Positions 1-7,943 are shown, numbered from the stretch's first letter. The stretch is 14,191 bases of DNA from Rhodobiaceae bacterium (GCA_002704755.1 PAHC01000018.1:138789-152979); one strand, 5' to 3'. Numbers and translations are program-made. The notes: generated by a model not told the origin, from the letters alone.

Positions 1-1101
1 TTTTCCTTAGAAGATGATTTGATGTTGACGTCCGAAGGCTCAAAAAAAAGTTTTTTAAATTATCAAAATTATTTAGAAGTTGAAGAAGCAATTAGGCTTT
101 ATCAAGGTATTCTTGATCAAGGGGGGTGGCCTCAAATAGATACAATGATAGAACTTCAAATAGGGGATGTTTCCGAAGAAATTATTAAACTTAGAAAAAG
201 GTTATTGATTACAAAAGATATGGATCAAAATAGAGGGATTAGTGATATTTTTGATATTTTTGTTGCTGATGGACTTAAAAACTTTCAAAGTAGGCATGGA
301 TTAGAGCCAAGTGGTAAACTAGATAAAAATACAATTCACCACCTTAATCAACCAGTCGAATATAAATTAAAGAAATTGGGGACTAATAAAACTCGATTTC
401 TAAATTATCTGTTTGGTCTCGGAGAGAGGTATGTGTTTGTGAATATACCAGGCGGTGATTTAATTGCTGTAGATAATGGTGTTATCGATTATCATTCAAA
501 AGTTATTGTGGGAAAAAGTGATAGGGAAACTCCAATAATAGACAGTGATATTTTTGAAATAAATTTTTTTCCTTACTGGCACTTACCCGAGAGCATTGTC
601 AAAAAAGATATAATCAAAGCAATGAATATTGATCCAAAATACTTGGAAAAAAATAATATTTTTATTTATCAGGATTATTACTATCAAAAAAAAATAAATC
701 CACAATATATAGATTGGACAACAGAAGAGGCAACTATATTTAAATTTCGTCAAAATCCTGGGTATACTAATTCCCTTGGTGTGGCAAAAATAAATTTTCC
801 AAATAAGCATGCAGTTTATCTGCATGATACTCCCAAAAAATCATTATTTAACGAAGAAATACGTTTTTTTAGTTCGGGTTGTGTTCGTGTTCAAAATATT
901 GATGACTTAATCAATTGGTTACTTTCTAAAAGTGCTAATTGGAATGAAAGTCTGCTTCATGAAATATTAGATAACTCAGTGACAAAAACACTTAGGCTTG
1001 ACTCAAAGATTCCAATTAAAATTGGCTATTTAACGGCATGGGTCGAAAGTGGTGAAATTCAATTTAGAGACGATATATACAAAAAGGACACAACGTATTA
1101 A
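1..1101 (+). CDS. L,D-transpeptidase, YcbB/LdtD type (5'-partial)
   Basis: This is the C-terminal part of a murein L,D-transpeptidase, a periplasmic enzyme that makes 3-3 peptidoglycan crosslinks or attaches proteins to the cell wall. The frame is open from base 1. The first in-frame TTG (19) and ATG (22) lie inside the frame with no clear ribosome binding site, so the true start and the signal sequence are probably outside the window; YcbB-type proteins are usually 500-600 residues. Numbering from the TTG, a peptidoglycan-binding repeat spans about residues 72-110 (FQSRHGLEPSGKLDKNT). A YkuD catalytic domain follows from about 137, beginning RYVFVNIPGG. The catalytic region has His269 (codon 823-825, in YLHDTPKKSLF) and Cys288 (codon 880-882, in SSGCVRVQN). 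The motif reads SSGC rather than the common SHGC. An inserted stretch between the YkuD strands (PYWHLPESI) is typical of the YcbB subfamily. The family call is firm; the physiological role is inferred. Confidence 0.9.
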   Translation, partial: FSLEDDLMLTSEGSKKSFLNYQNYLEVEEAIRLYQGILDQGGWPQIDTMIELQIGDVSEEIIKLRKRLLITKDMDQNRGISDIFDIFVADGLKNFQSRHGLEPSGKLDKNTIHHLNQPVEYKLKKLGTNKTRFLNYLFGLGERYVFVNIPGGDLIAVDNGVIDYHSKVIVGKSDRETPIIDSDIFEINFFPYWHLPESIVKKDIIKAMNIDPKYLEKNNIFIYQDYYYQKKINPQYIDWTTEEATIFKFRQNPGYTNSLGVAKINFPNKHAVYLHDTPKKSLFNEEIRFFSSGCVRVQNIDDLINWLLSKSANWNESLLHEILDNSVTKTLRLDSKIPIKIGYLTAWVESGEIQFRDDIYKKDTTY

Positions 1102-1104
1102 GAA

Positions 1105-1130
1105 AAATAATAGCTTATTTCCTGTTTTTT
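1105..1130 (+). terminator. weak candidate terminator after the L,D-transpeptidase gene
   Basis: A 6-bp A/T-only inverted repeat, AAATAA (1105-1110) and TTATTT (1115-1120), flanks a 4-nt loop. After CCTG comes a run of six T. The stem has no GC pairs, so this is a poor intrinsic terminator. It is listed because it sits 3 bp after the stop codon. Confidence 0.25.
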
Positions 1131-1154
1131 GCTCAAGTGAGGTCTTCTTATAAT
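1126..1154 (+). promoter_or_regulatory. candidate hemA operon promoter (distal)
   Basis: A perfect TATAAT lies at 1149-1154, about 100 bp upstream of hemA. The hexamer 17 bp upstream (TTTTTG, 1126-1131) is a poor -35, so the call rests on the -10 alone. The low G+C makes chance matches likely. Confidence 0.3.
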
Positions 1155-1202
1155 TTGCAAATATTCGTTATCTCTCTAATTAAATTCATACTCATAAATC
1201 AT

Positions 1203-1231
1203 TTGTATTTTTATCCTAAAAAGACTATTTA
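1203..1231 (+). promoter_or_regulatory. candidate hemA operon promoter (proximal)
   Basis: TTGTAT (1203-1208) and TATTTA (1226-1231) are separated by exactly 17 bp, and the -10 would lie about 20 bp before the hemA ATG. Both hexamers match the sigma-70 consensus only partly. I saw no FNR-like TTGAT-N4-ATCAA palindrome in the gap, although hemA is oxygen-regulated through such sites in some alphaproteobacteria. Confidence 0.3.
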
Positions 1232-1251
1232 TTAGATAGTAGGACATAAGT

Positions 1252-2472
1252 ATGAAGAAAAAATATTCTCAATATATTAAAGATTCAATAGATAGTATAA
1301 TTTCTGAAGGCAGATATAGAACATTTGCAAACATTACAAGAATTCGTGGTGATTATCCAAATGCAATACTTCATATGAAATCTGGTAACAAGAAAAAAAT
1401 CACAGTTTGGTGCTCAAATGATTATCTTGGCATGGGGCAGAACCAGTCTGTTCTAAATGCATTAAAGGACGTTATTGATGCAATTGGTGGGGGTTCGGGT
1501 GGAACTCGGAATATTTCAGGGACAACAAATCAGCATGTTATTTTAGAAAACACTTTATCCAAATTACATAATAAAGAGTCCTCTCTGCTTTTCACATCTG
1601 GATATGTTGCGAATGATGCAACTCTATCTACTTTATCAAAAATAATACCTGACCTCGTATTGTTGTCAGATGAAAGTAATCACGCTTCTATGATTGAAGG
1701 TATTCGTCATGGAGGGGCTTCCAAAATAATATTCAAGCATAACGATATGGTTGATTTGGAAGAAAAGTTAATAAAGGTGGGTACTCAAAAAAATAAAGTT
1801 ATAGCTTTTGAGTCTGTTTATTCTATGGATGGAGATATTGCAAAAGTAAAAGAAATTTGTGACCTCGCAGATAAATATGATGCATTAACATATATTGATG
1901 AAGTTCATGCTGTTGGTATGTATGGTAATACAGGAGCAGGCATGGCTGAGCATTTAAGTCAAATGGAAAGAATTGATATTATAGAAGGAACCTTGGCTAA
2001 AGCATTTGGTCTAGTTGGGGGGTATATTTCTGCTGAAAAAACACTAATAGATTCTATAAGATCATATGCGCCTGGATTTATATTTACAACATCACTGCCA
2101 CCATCAATAGCCGCCGGTGCTAATGTGAGTATTAACCATCTAATGGTGTCATCAACAGAACGGGATCAAATGCATGCAAATGTGGCTTTGTTAAAATCTA
2201 AGCTTACAGAAATTAATCTTCCTATAATTGCAAATAAAAGTCATATAATCCCTATTTTAGTTGGAGACCCAATATTAACAAAAAAAGTTACAGATCAGCT
2301 GCTGGATGAGTTTAACATATATGTCCAGCCAATCAATTATCCTACCGTTCCAAAAGGGACTGAGAGACTAAGAATAACAGCAAGTCCATATCATAAAATT
2401 GAGGATATTGATCATCTTGTAAGTTCGTTAGATAATATTTGGAGAGAAATGAAAATCGCTCGTGCTGCGTAG
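1252..2472 (+). CDS. hemA: 5-aminolevulinate synthase
   Basis: This PLP enzyme condenses succinyl-CoA with glycine to give 5-aminolevulinate, the first step of haem and corrinoid synthesis by the C4 (Shemin) route of alphaproteobacteria and mitochondria. At 406 residues it has the normal bacterial ALAS length. The N-terminus has the ALAS-type GRYRTFANITR segment (about residues 20-30), which helps separate it from the related KBL and BioF enzymes. Other fold-type I motifs are WCSNDYLGMG, GGSGGTRNISGT, SDESNHASMIEGIR, and YIDEVHAVGMYG around the PLP-contacting Asp. The Schiff-base Lys is K250, in GTLAKAFGLVGGY. The ATG at 1252 has AGGA (1241-1244) upstream. It is the first gene of the tight run that continues with glyA 27 bp downstream, and GlyA supplies its glycine substrate. 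Confidence 0.95.
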   Translation: MKKKYSQYIKDSIDSIISEGRYRTFANITRIRGDYPNAILHMKSGNKKKITVWCSNDYLGMGQNQSVLNALKDVIDAIGGGSGGTRNISGTTNQHVILENTLSKLHNKESSLLFTSGYVANDATLSTLSKIIPDLVLLSDESNHASMIEGIRHGGASKIIFKHNDMVDLEEKLIKVGTQKNKVIAFESVYSMDGDIAKVKEICDLADKYDALTYIDEVHAVGMYGNTGAGMAEHLSQMERIDIIEGTLAKAFGLVGGYISAEKTLIDSIRSYAPGFIFTTSLPPSIAAGANVSINHLMVSSTERDQMHANVALLKSKLTEINLPIIANKSHIIPILVGDPILTKKVTDQLLDEFNIYVQPINYPTVPKGTERLRITASPYHKIEDIDHLVSSLDNIWREMKIARAA

Positions 2473-2489
2473 AAAACATAAAATTATCA

Positions 2490-2499
2490 TGGAGAAGAA
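2490..2499 (+). promoter_or_regulatory. strong ribosome binding site of glyA
   Basis: The purine-rich stretch TGGAGAAGAA directly precedes the ATG at 2500. It is one of the clearest Shine-Dalgarno sequences in this AT-rich window and fixes the glyA start. Confidence 0.6.
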
Positions 2500-3777
2500 A
2501 TGACAAAAGATTTTTTTACTGCCCCGTTATCACAAATAGATCCAGAGGTTTTTCAGTCAATTGGGAAAGAAGTTGATCGTCAAAAGTTTGGTATTGAATT
2601 AATTGCATCTGAAAATATTGTTTCAAAAGCAGTGCTAGATGCACAAGGCTCAATACTTACAAATAAATATGCCGAAGGCTATCCAAACAAAAGATATTAT
2701 GGTGGATGCATGTTTGTTGATGAAACTGAGCAACTGGCAATAGATAGAGCAAAAGAGTTATTTAACTGTGATTACGCCAATGTTCAAGCACATTCCGGCT
2801 CGCAGGCAAATCAGGCTGTTATGTTAGCTCTTTTAAAACCAGGTGATACTTTTATGGGAATGACTCTTGCAGCAGGCGGTCATCTTACACATGGTGCGGC
2901 TCCCAACTTATCTGGGAAATGGTTTAATGCGATTGGGTATGGTGTTCGTAAAGAAGATGCACTAATTGACTATGATGAACTTTATCAAAAGGCTAGAGAG
3001 CATAAACCAAAACTTATAATCGCTGGTGGTTCGGCATATCCTAGAATAATCGATTTCAACAAATTTAGAGAGATTTGTGATGAAGTTGGTGCATGCTTAC
3101 TCGTAGATATGGCTCATTTCTCAGGACTCGTTGCAGGAGGTGCCTATCCTAGTCCTTTCCCATATGCAGATATTGTCACAAGTACAACTCATAAAGTATT
3201 GAGGGGTCCTCGCGGTGGATTGACTCTGACAAATAATGAAGATATCGCAAAGAAAGTAAATTCAGCGATATTTCCTGGACTGCAAGGTGGACCTTTATGT
3301 CATATAATTGCTGCGAAAGCTGTTGCCTTTAAAGAAGCACTTTCAGACTCATTTAAAGATTATGCTAGTCAAGTAGTTAAAAACTCAATTGTACTCGCGG
3401 ATACTATTCAAAAAAGAGGATTTGACATTGTCTCAGGTGGTACCGAAACGCACTTATCACTTATTGATCTGAGACCAAAAGGGTTAACAGGAAAGCTTGC
3501 TGAAAAATCTCTCGAGAATGCTGGTATTACATGTAATAAAAATGGTATACCTTTTGATCCGGAGTCACCATTCATAACCTCTGGTATAAGATTGGGAACA
3601 CCAGCTGCGACATCAAGAGGTTTTAAAGAAGATGAATTTGTTTTAGTTGGAAACCTAATAGGGGATGTTTTGGATAGTTTGGCTAATAATAAAGAAGATA
3701 ATAGTCTAGTTGAAAAAGAGGTTCATCAAAAGGTGACGGAAATTTGCAATAATTTCCCAATATACTCATTCTTATAG
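2500..3777 (+). CDS. glyA: serine hydroxymethyltransferase
   Basis: This cytosolic PLP enzyme converts serine and tetrahydrofolate to glycine and 5,10-methylene-tetrahydrofolate. It supplies one-carbon units for thymidylate, purines and methionine, and glycine for the upstream HemA. At 425 residues it is full length. Visible SHMT motifs are the N-terminal ELIASENIVS, YAEGYPNKRYYGG, AHSGSQANQAV, GGHLTHG and LVDMAHFSGLVAGG. The PLP Lys is K232, in STTHKVLRGPRGG. The C-terminal domain has SGIRLGTPAATSRGF. The start is fixed by a good ribosome binding site. It sits second in the operon, with nrdR only 7 bp downstream. Confidence 0.97.
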   Translation: MTKDFFTAPLSQIDPEVFQSIGKEVDRQKFGIELIASENIVSKAVLDAQGSILTNKYAEGYPNKRYYGGCMFVDETEQLAIDRAKELFNCDYANVQAHSGSQANQAVMLALLKPGDTFMGMTLAAGGHLTHGAAPNLSGKWFNAIGYGVRKEDALIDYDELYQKAREHKPKLIIAGGSAYPRIIDFNKFREICDEVGACLLVDMAHFSGLVAGGAYPSPFPYADIVTSTTHKVLRGPRGGLTLTNNEDIAKKVNSAIFPGLQGGPLCHIIAAKAVAFKEALSDSFKDYASQVVKNSIVLADTIQKRGFDIVSGGTETHLSLIDLRPKGLTGKLAEKSLENAGITCNKNGIPFDPESPFITSGIRLGTPAATSRGFKEDEFVLVGNLIGDVLDSLANNKEDNSLVEKEVHQKVTEICNNFPIYSFL

Positions 3778-3784
3778 ATTTAAA

Positions 3785-4243
3785 ATGAGATGTCCATATT
3801 GTTCAAATAAAGAAACACAGGTCAGGGACTCACGTCCCTCTGAAGATAATTCTACAATTAGAAGGAGGAGAGTGTGCCCAGGATGTGGGGGGCGCTTTAC
3901 TACTTTTGAAAGAATTCAACTCCGTGAGTTATATGTACTTAAAAGAACTGGTCAAAAAGTAATTTTTGATAGAGATAAGTTAATGAGATCAGTGCAAATT
4001 GCTACAAGAAAGAGGCCAGTAGAGGTTGATAAATTAGAACAAATGGTATCTGGAATTGTGAGGCAACTAGAAAATCGAGGTGATACATTTGTTCCAACAG
4101 AGTTAATAGGGAAATTAATAATGGAAGGGCTGCGACAATTAGACGATGTTTCATATGTTAGATTTGCATCTGTTTACAAAGACTTCAGGGAGGCCAAAGA
4201 TTTTGAAGAATTTTTAGAAGAAATTTCTGATAAGAAAAGTTAA
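3785..4243 (+). CDS. nrdR: transcriptional repressor NrdR
   Basis: NrdR is an ATP/dATP-sensing repressor that binds paired NrdR boxes upstream of ribonucleotide reductase genes. At 152 residues it has the family's usual length. The N-terminal zinc ribbon uses Cys3, Cys6, Cys31 and Cys34 (MRCPYCSN and VCPGCGGRF), with the basic RRRR run at 26-29 just before the second cysteine pair. The ATP-cone domain follows from about residue 49 (YVLKRTGQKVIFDRDKL) and ends near SYVRFASVYKDF. It lies 7 bp after glyA and 17 bp before ribD, a placement common in alphaproteobacteria. No clear Shine-Dalgarno precedes the ATG, so translation may be coupled to glyA. Its target genes are not in this window. Confidence 0.96.
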   Translation: MRCPYCSNKETQVRDSRPSEDNSTIRRRRVCPGCGGRFTTFERIQLRELYVLKRTGQKVIFDRDKLMRSVQIATRKRPVEVDKLEQMVSGIVRQLENRGDTFVPTELIGKLIMEGLRQLDDVSYVRFASVYKDFREAKDFEEFLEEISDKKS

Positions 4244-4260
4244 TTAAATACCGATGAGTT

Positions 4261-5364
4261 ATGCCTATTGACAACAACGATAAGCGATACATGCAATTTG
4301 CACTGCAAATCGCAAAAAAAGAGCAAGGAAAAACTTACCCAAATCCATCTATTGGATGTGTGATTGTTAAAAATGATAAAGTTTTAGGAACAGGTTATAC
4401 AAATGCAGGAGGTGTTCCCCATGCTGAAATAATGGCCATGGCTAGTTCCCCTGACCTTGAAGGCGCATCAATGTACGTCACAATGGAACCTTGTTGCCAT
4501 TATGGTAAGTCTTCACCATGCACCATAGAAATAATAAAAAACAAAATCAAACGTGTAGTTATAGGTATAGTTGATCCAAATCCCCTAGTATCTGGAAATG
4601 GTATAAGGGAGTTAAGAAATAACGGTATAGACGTAGATATTGGGTGCTGTGAGTCGGAAGCTTTAGGACAAAATGCTGGTTTTGTATCAAGAATCTCAAA
4701 AGGTGTACCTAAAGTAGTTGCTAAAATAGCGATCACAAAAGATAATTATATGGCAAAAAATAATTATGATAGACTCAAGATTACAAATGCTGAAATTGAT
4801 AAATATATACATGTATTAAGATCAAAATACGATGGTATTTTAATTGGTGGCGGAACATATAAGCGTGATAATCCTCAATTAAATGTAAGATTAGAAGGTT
4901 ATGATAGTTTTGCTTCATCAAGATTTGTACTATCAAGTCATGCAGATATCATTAAGAGTTCAAATCTTTACTTAACTAAAAATAATGCAGATCTTTTTTT
5001 TGTAGTCAGCAGCAAGTTATTTAATATTTCTTCTAAAGAATTATCTTGTAATGGGATAAAGTTTATTAAAGCCGCAAATGATGACGTTGGCAATCTTCTA
5101 AATCTTGAAGATGTTATCAAGCAAATTGGTCAAAATGGAATAAATAATCTCCTAATTGAACCAGGAGTTACCCTATTTAATAATCTTATAAAAAAAACAA
5201 TTGCTAATGAACTTATTTTTTTTCAGAGCAAACAATGTATTGGTAAAGATGGTTTATTTGTTAAGACTCTAGATAGGCTTATTAATAATAAAAATAAATC
5301 ATATGAATTTGTTTCTAAAATAGAAATGTGTGATACATATATAATAAAATATACAACTAAGTGA
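4261..5364 (+). CDS. ribD: bifunctional diaminohydroxyphosphoribosylaminopyrimidine deaminase / 5-amino-6-(5-phosphoribosylamino)uracil reductase
   Basis: RibD carries out the second and third steps of the pyrimidine branch of riboflavin synthesis. The N-terminal deaminase domain (about residues 1-145) binds zinc through His54, Cys78 and Cys87, in PHAEI and EPCCHYGKSSPC, with Glu56 as the catalytic proton shuttle. TYPNPSIGCVIV is the substrate-site segment. The C-terminal NADPH-dependent reductase domain (about 150-367) has RSKYDGILIGGGTYKRDNP and the late NLLIEPGVTLFNN segment, equivalent to the usual LLVEGG region. The protein is full length at 367 residues. The ATG at 4261 lacks a clear Shine-Dalgarno. 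A longer start is not available because the upstream frame closes in the short gap after nrdR. ribE begins 10 bp downstream. Confidence 0.95.
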   Translation: MPIDNNDKRYMQFALQIAKKEQGKTYPNPSIGCVIVKNDKVLGTGYTNAGGVPHAEIMAMASSPDLEGASMYVTMEPCCHYGKSSPCTIEIIKNKIKRVVIGIVDPNPLVSGNGIRELRNNGIDVDIGCCESEALGQNAGFVSRISKGVPKVVAKIAITKDNYMAKNNYDRLKITNAEIDKYIHVLRSKYDGILIGGGTYKRDNPQLNVRLEGYDSFASSRFVLSSHADIIKSSNLYLTKNNADLFFVVSSKLFNISSKELSCNGIKFIKAANDDVGNLLNLEDVIKQIGQNGINNLLIEPGVTLFNNLIKKTIANELIFFQSKQCIGKDGLFVKTLDRLINNKNKSYEFVSKIEMCDTYIIKYTTK

Positions 5365-5374
5365 AGTAAGGGAT

Positions 5375-5968
5375 ATGTTTACTGGAATTATAATTGACAT
5401 AGGCGAGATCAGAAAAATTACGAAAAAAGATGAGGATATTTTGCTTAGTATTTATTCAAGTAATATTAAAGAATTCACACATGGTATGTCCATTTCTTGT
5501 TCAGGGGTATGTTTGACAGTTATCAACTTTAAGAAAAATGGCAAAGGATATACCTTTGATGTTTATGTATCTAAAGAAACGTTATCCAAAACAAACCTTG
5601 GAAATTTAACAGAGGGTGATTTTATAAATTTAGAGAAAAGCTTGTCATTAGGAGATGAAATGAGCGGGCATATTGTACAGGGGCATATAGATGGTATTGT
5701 TAGGGTCAAAAATATAGAAAGCATAGGAGAGTCAAAAAAGTTTTGCTTTGCGCTTGATGGTGATCTTATGAAGTTTATAGCTCCAAAAGGTTCTGTGTCA
5801 TTAGATGGTACATCATTAACTGTAAATAATGTGACCCATTCTCAATTCGAAATTAACTTTATTCCTTTCACGCTAGATCATACAACCTGGAAATACCGCA
5901 ATGTTGGTGATTCAGTTAATTTAGAGGTAGATATACTTGCTAGGTATGTATTAAAAAGTAATGGGTAA
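5375..5968 (+). CDS. ribE: riboflavin synthase (alpha chain)
   Basis: Riboflavin synthase dismutates two molecules of 6,7-dimethyl-8-ribityllumazine to riboflavin and the pyrimidine that RibH reuses. At 197 residues it has the normal length, with two tandem beta-barrels of about 95 residues. The first barrel starts with the signature MFTGIIIDIGEI and carries SCSGVCLTVI. The second has MSGHIVQGHIDGIV and GSVSLDGTSLTVNNV. The repeated G-x-C/S-L-T-V pairs are the active-site strands. AAGGGA lies just upstream of the ATG as a ribosome binding site. The stop codon overlaps the ribH start by 8 nt (ATGGGTAA), implying coupled translation of enzymes that exchange substrate and product. Confidence 0.95.
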   Translation: MFTGIIIDIGEIRKITKKDEDILLSIYSSNIKEFTHGMSISCSGVCLTVINFKKNGKGYTFDVYVSKETLSKTNLGNLTEGDFINLEKSLSLGDEMSGHIVQGHIDGIVRVKNIESIGESKKFCFALDGDLMKFIAPKGSVSLDGTSLTVNNVTHSQFEINFIPFTLDHTTWKYRNVGDSVNLEVDILARYVLKSNG

Positions 5969-6401
5969 TTATGAAATGAAAAATGAGAATGGTAATATTC
6001 TAATTATTGATGCTAATTATTACAAAGATATATCAAATAATCTAATGCTTGGGATTACAAATGTATTAGATAATTCAGATTTTTCTTATATTTATCAATC
6101 AGTTTCAGGTGCACTTGAGATACCTGTAGCGATGAATCTCTTACTCTCAAGAAGTGAATTTATAGGAGCAATAGGTGTTGGGTGTGTTGTTCGTGGTGAA
6201 ACAAGCCATTATGATATAGTAGCAAATTTATCCGCGAAGGGGTTATTGGATGTTTCAATAAAATATGATATTCCAGTAACAAATGCAATTATTACAGTTA
6301 ACTCATTTACTCAGGCAATTGAACGAGCTAAACCTGATATAAAGAATAGAGGTGGTCATGCTGCAGATGCACTTCTTGATTTAATTAAATTAAAAAAGTA
6401 A
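5961..6401 (+). CDS. ribH: 6,7-dimethyl-8-ribityllumazine synthase
   Basis: Lumazine synthase condenses the diaminouracil product of the RibD branch with 3,4-dihydroxy-2-butanone 4-phosphate to form the lumazine used by RibE; family members assemble into pentamers or 60-mer capsids. At 146 residues it is normal length. Visible motifs are ILIIDANYYKDIS (substrate-stacking aromatic about Tyr20), VSGALEIPVAM, and GCVVRGETSHYDIV with catalytic His83. The first possible start, ATG 5961, overlaps ribE by 8 nt. A second ATG at 5976 would give a protein 5 residues shorter and still keep all motifs, so the exact start is uncertain. No ribB or ribBA gene lies between ribE and ribH. Confidence 0.93.
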   Translation: MGNYEMKNENGNILIIDANYYKDISNNLMLGITNVLDNSDFSYIYQSVSGALEIPVAMNLLLSRSEFIGAIGVGCVVRGETSHYDIVANLSAKGLLDVSIKYDIPVTNAIITVNSFTQAIERAKPDIKNRGGHAADALLDLIKLKK

Positions 6402-6415
6402 ATAAATCCTGTCAA

Positions 6416-6862
6416 ATGCCTAGAACAAGGAATTCAAACAGCATAACCAGATTAGTTTTGGTACAATCATTGTATCAAATGGAGATTGCAGGTACTGATG
6501 TGAATGAGATTATTGACTCTCTCAATGGTAGAATTATATTTGACTCTTCTGAAGATGTTTTAATAGATGATATAAATAAGAGTTTGTTTTCAAAGTTAAT
6601 AAATCAGATAATTGAAAAGCAAAGAATCATTGATAATGAGATAAAAAAATTTATAAGCGATGATTGGGATTTCAATCGTTTGGATAAAATTTTAATTGCA
6701 ATTTTGAGATCAGCTTTTTATGAAATTATGTTTCAAAGTGATACTTCGTATAAAGTTATAATAGATGAGTATGTTGATATTTCTCACTCTTTTTTTTCAG
6801 GAAAAGAGCCAAACTTTACTAATGCTATTTTAGATAAATTATCGAAAATATATAGAAATTAA
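6416..6862 (+). CDS. nusB: transcription antitermination factor NusB
   Basis: NusB binds boxA RNA with ribosomal protein S10 (NusE) and supports antitermination of rRNA operons. The 148-residue, all-helical protein starts with the family's typical basic segment and the RLVLVQSLYQMEIAG helix (about residues 12-26). It ends with VIIDEYVDISHSFFSGKEPNFTNAILDKL, which matches the conserved E-Y-V-x-I-A-x-x-F region and the NAILDKL C-terminus of NusB. It follows ribH by 14 bp and precedes thiL by 1 bp. The ribH-nusB-thiL order is widespread in proteobacteria and supports the call. No obvious Shine-Dalgarno is present. Confidence 0.93.
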   Translation: MPRTRNSNSITRLVLVQSLYQMEIAGTDVNEIIDSLNGRIIFDSSEDVLIDDINKSLFSKLINQIIEKQRIIDNEIKKFISDDWDFNRLDKILIAILRSAFYEIMFQSDTSYKVIIDEYVDISHSFFSGKEPNFTNAILDKLSKIYRN

Positions 6863-6863
6863 T

Positions 6864-7835
6864 ATGGACGAAAGGTATATCATTCAGAAATATTTTGCTC
6901 CATTAGCAAAAAACGATGAATCACTCAATCTGAAAGATGATGTTTCACAAATTGATATCACATCACATAGAAATTTAATTACCAATCAAGATAGTTTGGT
7001 GATGGGAACTCACTTCTTCCCTGATGATAATCCAGAGTGCATTGCCAAAAAAGCAATACGAGTTAACGTTTCAGACATAATCTCAAAAGGCGTAATTCCA
7101 TATGGATATTTTCTCTCGTTTGGGATTAATTCAAATATAAATGAAAATTGGGTAAGATCTTTTACAAATGGATTAATACAGGATCAAAAATATTATAATT
7201 TAAAACTCTTAGGTGGAGATACCATCTTCTCTCCAAATGTTGTATTTATTTCAATAAACATGATTTCTCTCTCAAATGATAAAATTATATCACGATCAAC
7301 TGCTATGATTGATGACGATATATATGTGACGGGTACGATTGGTGATAGTGCGATTGGGTTGCACATTCTAAAAGAAAAAATTACTAAAATTAAATTATCA
7401 GATTTAAATCGAAACACACTTATCAATCGATATTATCTACCTGAACCAAATATAAAGTACTCAGAGTTAATACATAGATTTGCAACCAGTGCAATGGATA
7501 CAACTGACGGTCTTCTAAATGACTTAAAAAACTTGAGTATTAGATCAAGAAAGGATTTTTCTATTAATCTTGATAGGATCCCATATTCTGACGCCACAAG
7601 GGAATTTCTTATACAATTCGATGATTATGACATCGCAAACTTTGGGGGGGATGACTATCAATGCATTTTTTCAGCAAAAAAGGCTGATAGAAAACTCATA
7701 TCAGATTTCGCTTTAGAGCAAAATATTCAAGTTACAAAAATTGGGGGAGTTTTACAAGAATCAATAAACCCAATTGTTAGTGATCAAAATAATAATTTAA
7801 TAGGTTCAAGTAATTTTACTTTTAAACATTTTTAA
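6864..7835 (+). CDS. thiL: thiamine-monophosphate kinase
   Basis: ThiL phosphorylates thiamine monophosphate with ATP to give thiamine diphosphate, the active cofactor. The 323-residue protein has the PurM/ThiL-like ATPase fold. Metal- and nucleotide-binding segments visible in order are LKDDVSQID (normally GDDAA), DSLVMGTHFF, KKAIRVNVSDIISKG, LLGGDTIF, and MDTTDGLLNDL with the conserved D-x-S/T-D-G. Near the C-terminus is FGGDDYQCIF, where most relatives have GGDDYE; the Glu-to-Gln change is visible but its effect is unknown. The ATG lies 1 bp after the nusB stop with no clear ribosome binding site, suggesting coupled translation. It is the last gene of the hemA-to-thiL run. Confidence 0.93.
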   Translation: MDERYIIQKYFAPLAKNDESLNLKDDVSQIDITSHRNLITNQDSLVMGTHFFPDDNPECIAKKAIRVNVSDIISKGVIPYGYFLSFGINSNINENWVRSFTNGLIQDQKYYNLKLLGGDTIFSPNVVFISINMISLSNDKIISRSTAMIDDDIYVTGTIGDSAIGLHILKEKITKIKLSDLNRNTLINRYYLPEPNIKYSELIHRFATSAMDTTDGLLNDLKNLSIRSRKDFSINLDRIPYSDATREFLIQFDDYDIANFGGDDYQCIFSAKKADRKLISDFALEQNIQVTKIGGVLQESINPIVSDQNNNLIGSSNFTFKHF

Positions 7836-7876
7836 TAGCCAAATTTTGATTTTATATCTTAATTTCTTGCCATTAA

Positions 7877-7906
7877 TTGAAAACTACTTTAAGAAAGAAT
7901 TATTTT
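7877..7906 (+). promoter_or_regulatory. candidate hppA promoter
   Basis: In the 112-bp AT-rich gap after thiL, TTGAAA (7877-7882) and TATTTT (7901-7906) are separated by 18 bp. A second -10-like TATAAA lies at 7924-7929 without a good -35. A promoter here makes sense because hppA is a separate unit with its own strong ribosome binding site. The specific hexamers are uncertain in such AT-rich DNA. Confidence 0.3.
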
Positions 7907-7937
7907 TCAAACTAATAAACAATTATAAATAATCAAT

Positions 7938-7943
7938 AGAGGA
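7938..7943 (+). promoter_or_regulatory. strong ribosome binding site of hppA
   Basis: AGAGGA lies 4 bp before the ATG at 7948. It contrasts with the poor or absent sites before nrdR, nusB and thiL and suggests high expression. Confidence 0.55.

Noticed and set aside
583..825. 80-codon minus-strand frame within the L,D-transpeptidase gene
   Set aside because: It is antisense to the conserved YkuD domain, has a low-complexity Ile/Phe/Cys composition typical of antisense reading of AT-rich codons, and no family resemblance.
1102..1251. Possible FNR box or riboswitch upstream of hemA
   Set aside because: No TTGAT-N4-ATCAA palindrome and no stable GC-containing multi-stem structure could be seen in the 150-bp gap; only weak A/T repeats and promoter-like hexamers.
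1252..2472. Alternative identity as 2-amino-3-ketobutyrate CoA ligase or BioF
   Set aside because: The N-terminal GRYRTF segment and the overall motif spacing fit 5-aminolevulinate synthase better than either paralogue.
4244..4271. FMN riboswitch or short leader peptide before ribD (ATGAGTTATGCCTATTGA at 4254-4271)
   Set aside because: The nrdR-ribD gap is only 17 bp, too short for an FMN element. The 5-codon frame has no ribosome binding site and is easily explained by chance in AT-rich DNA.
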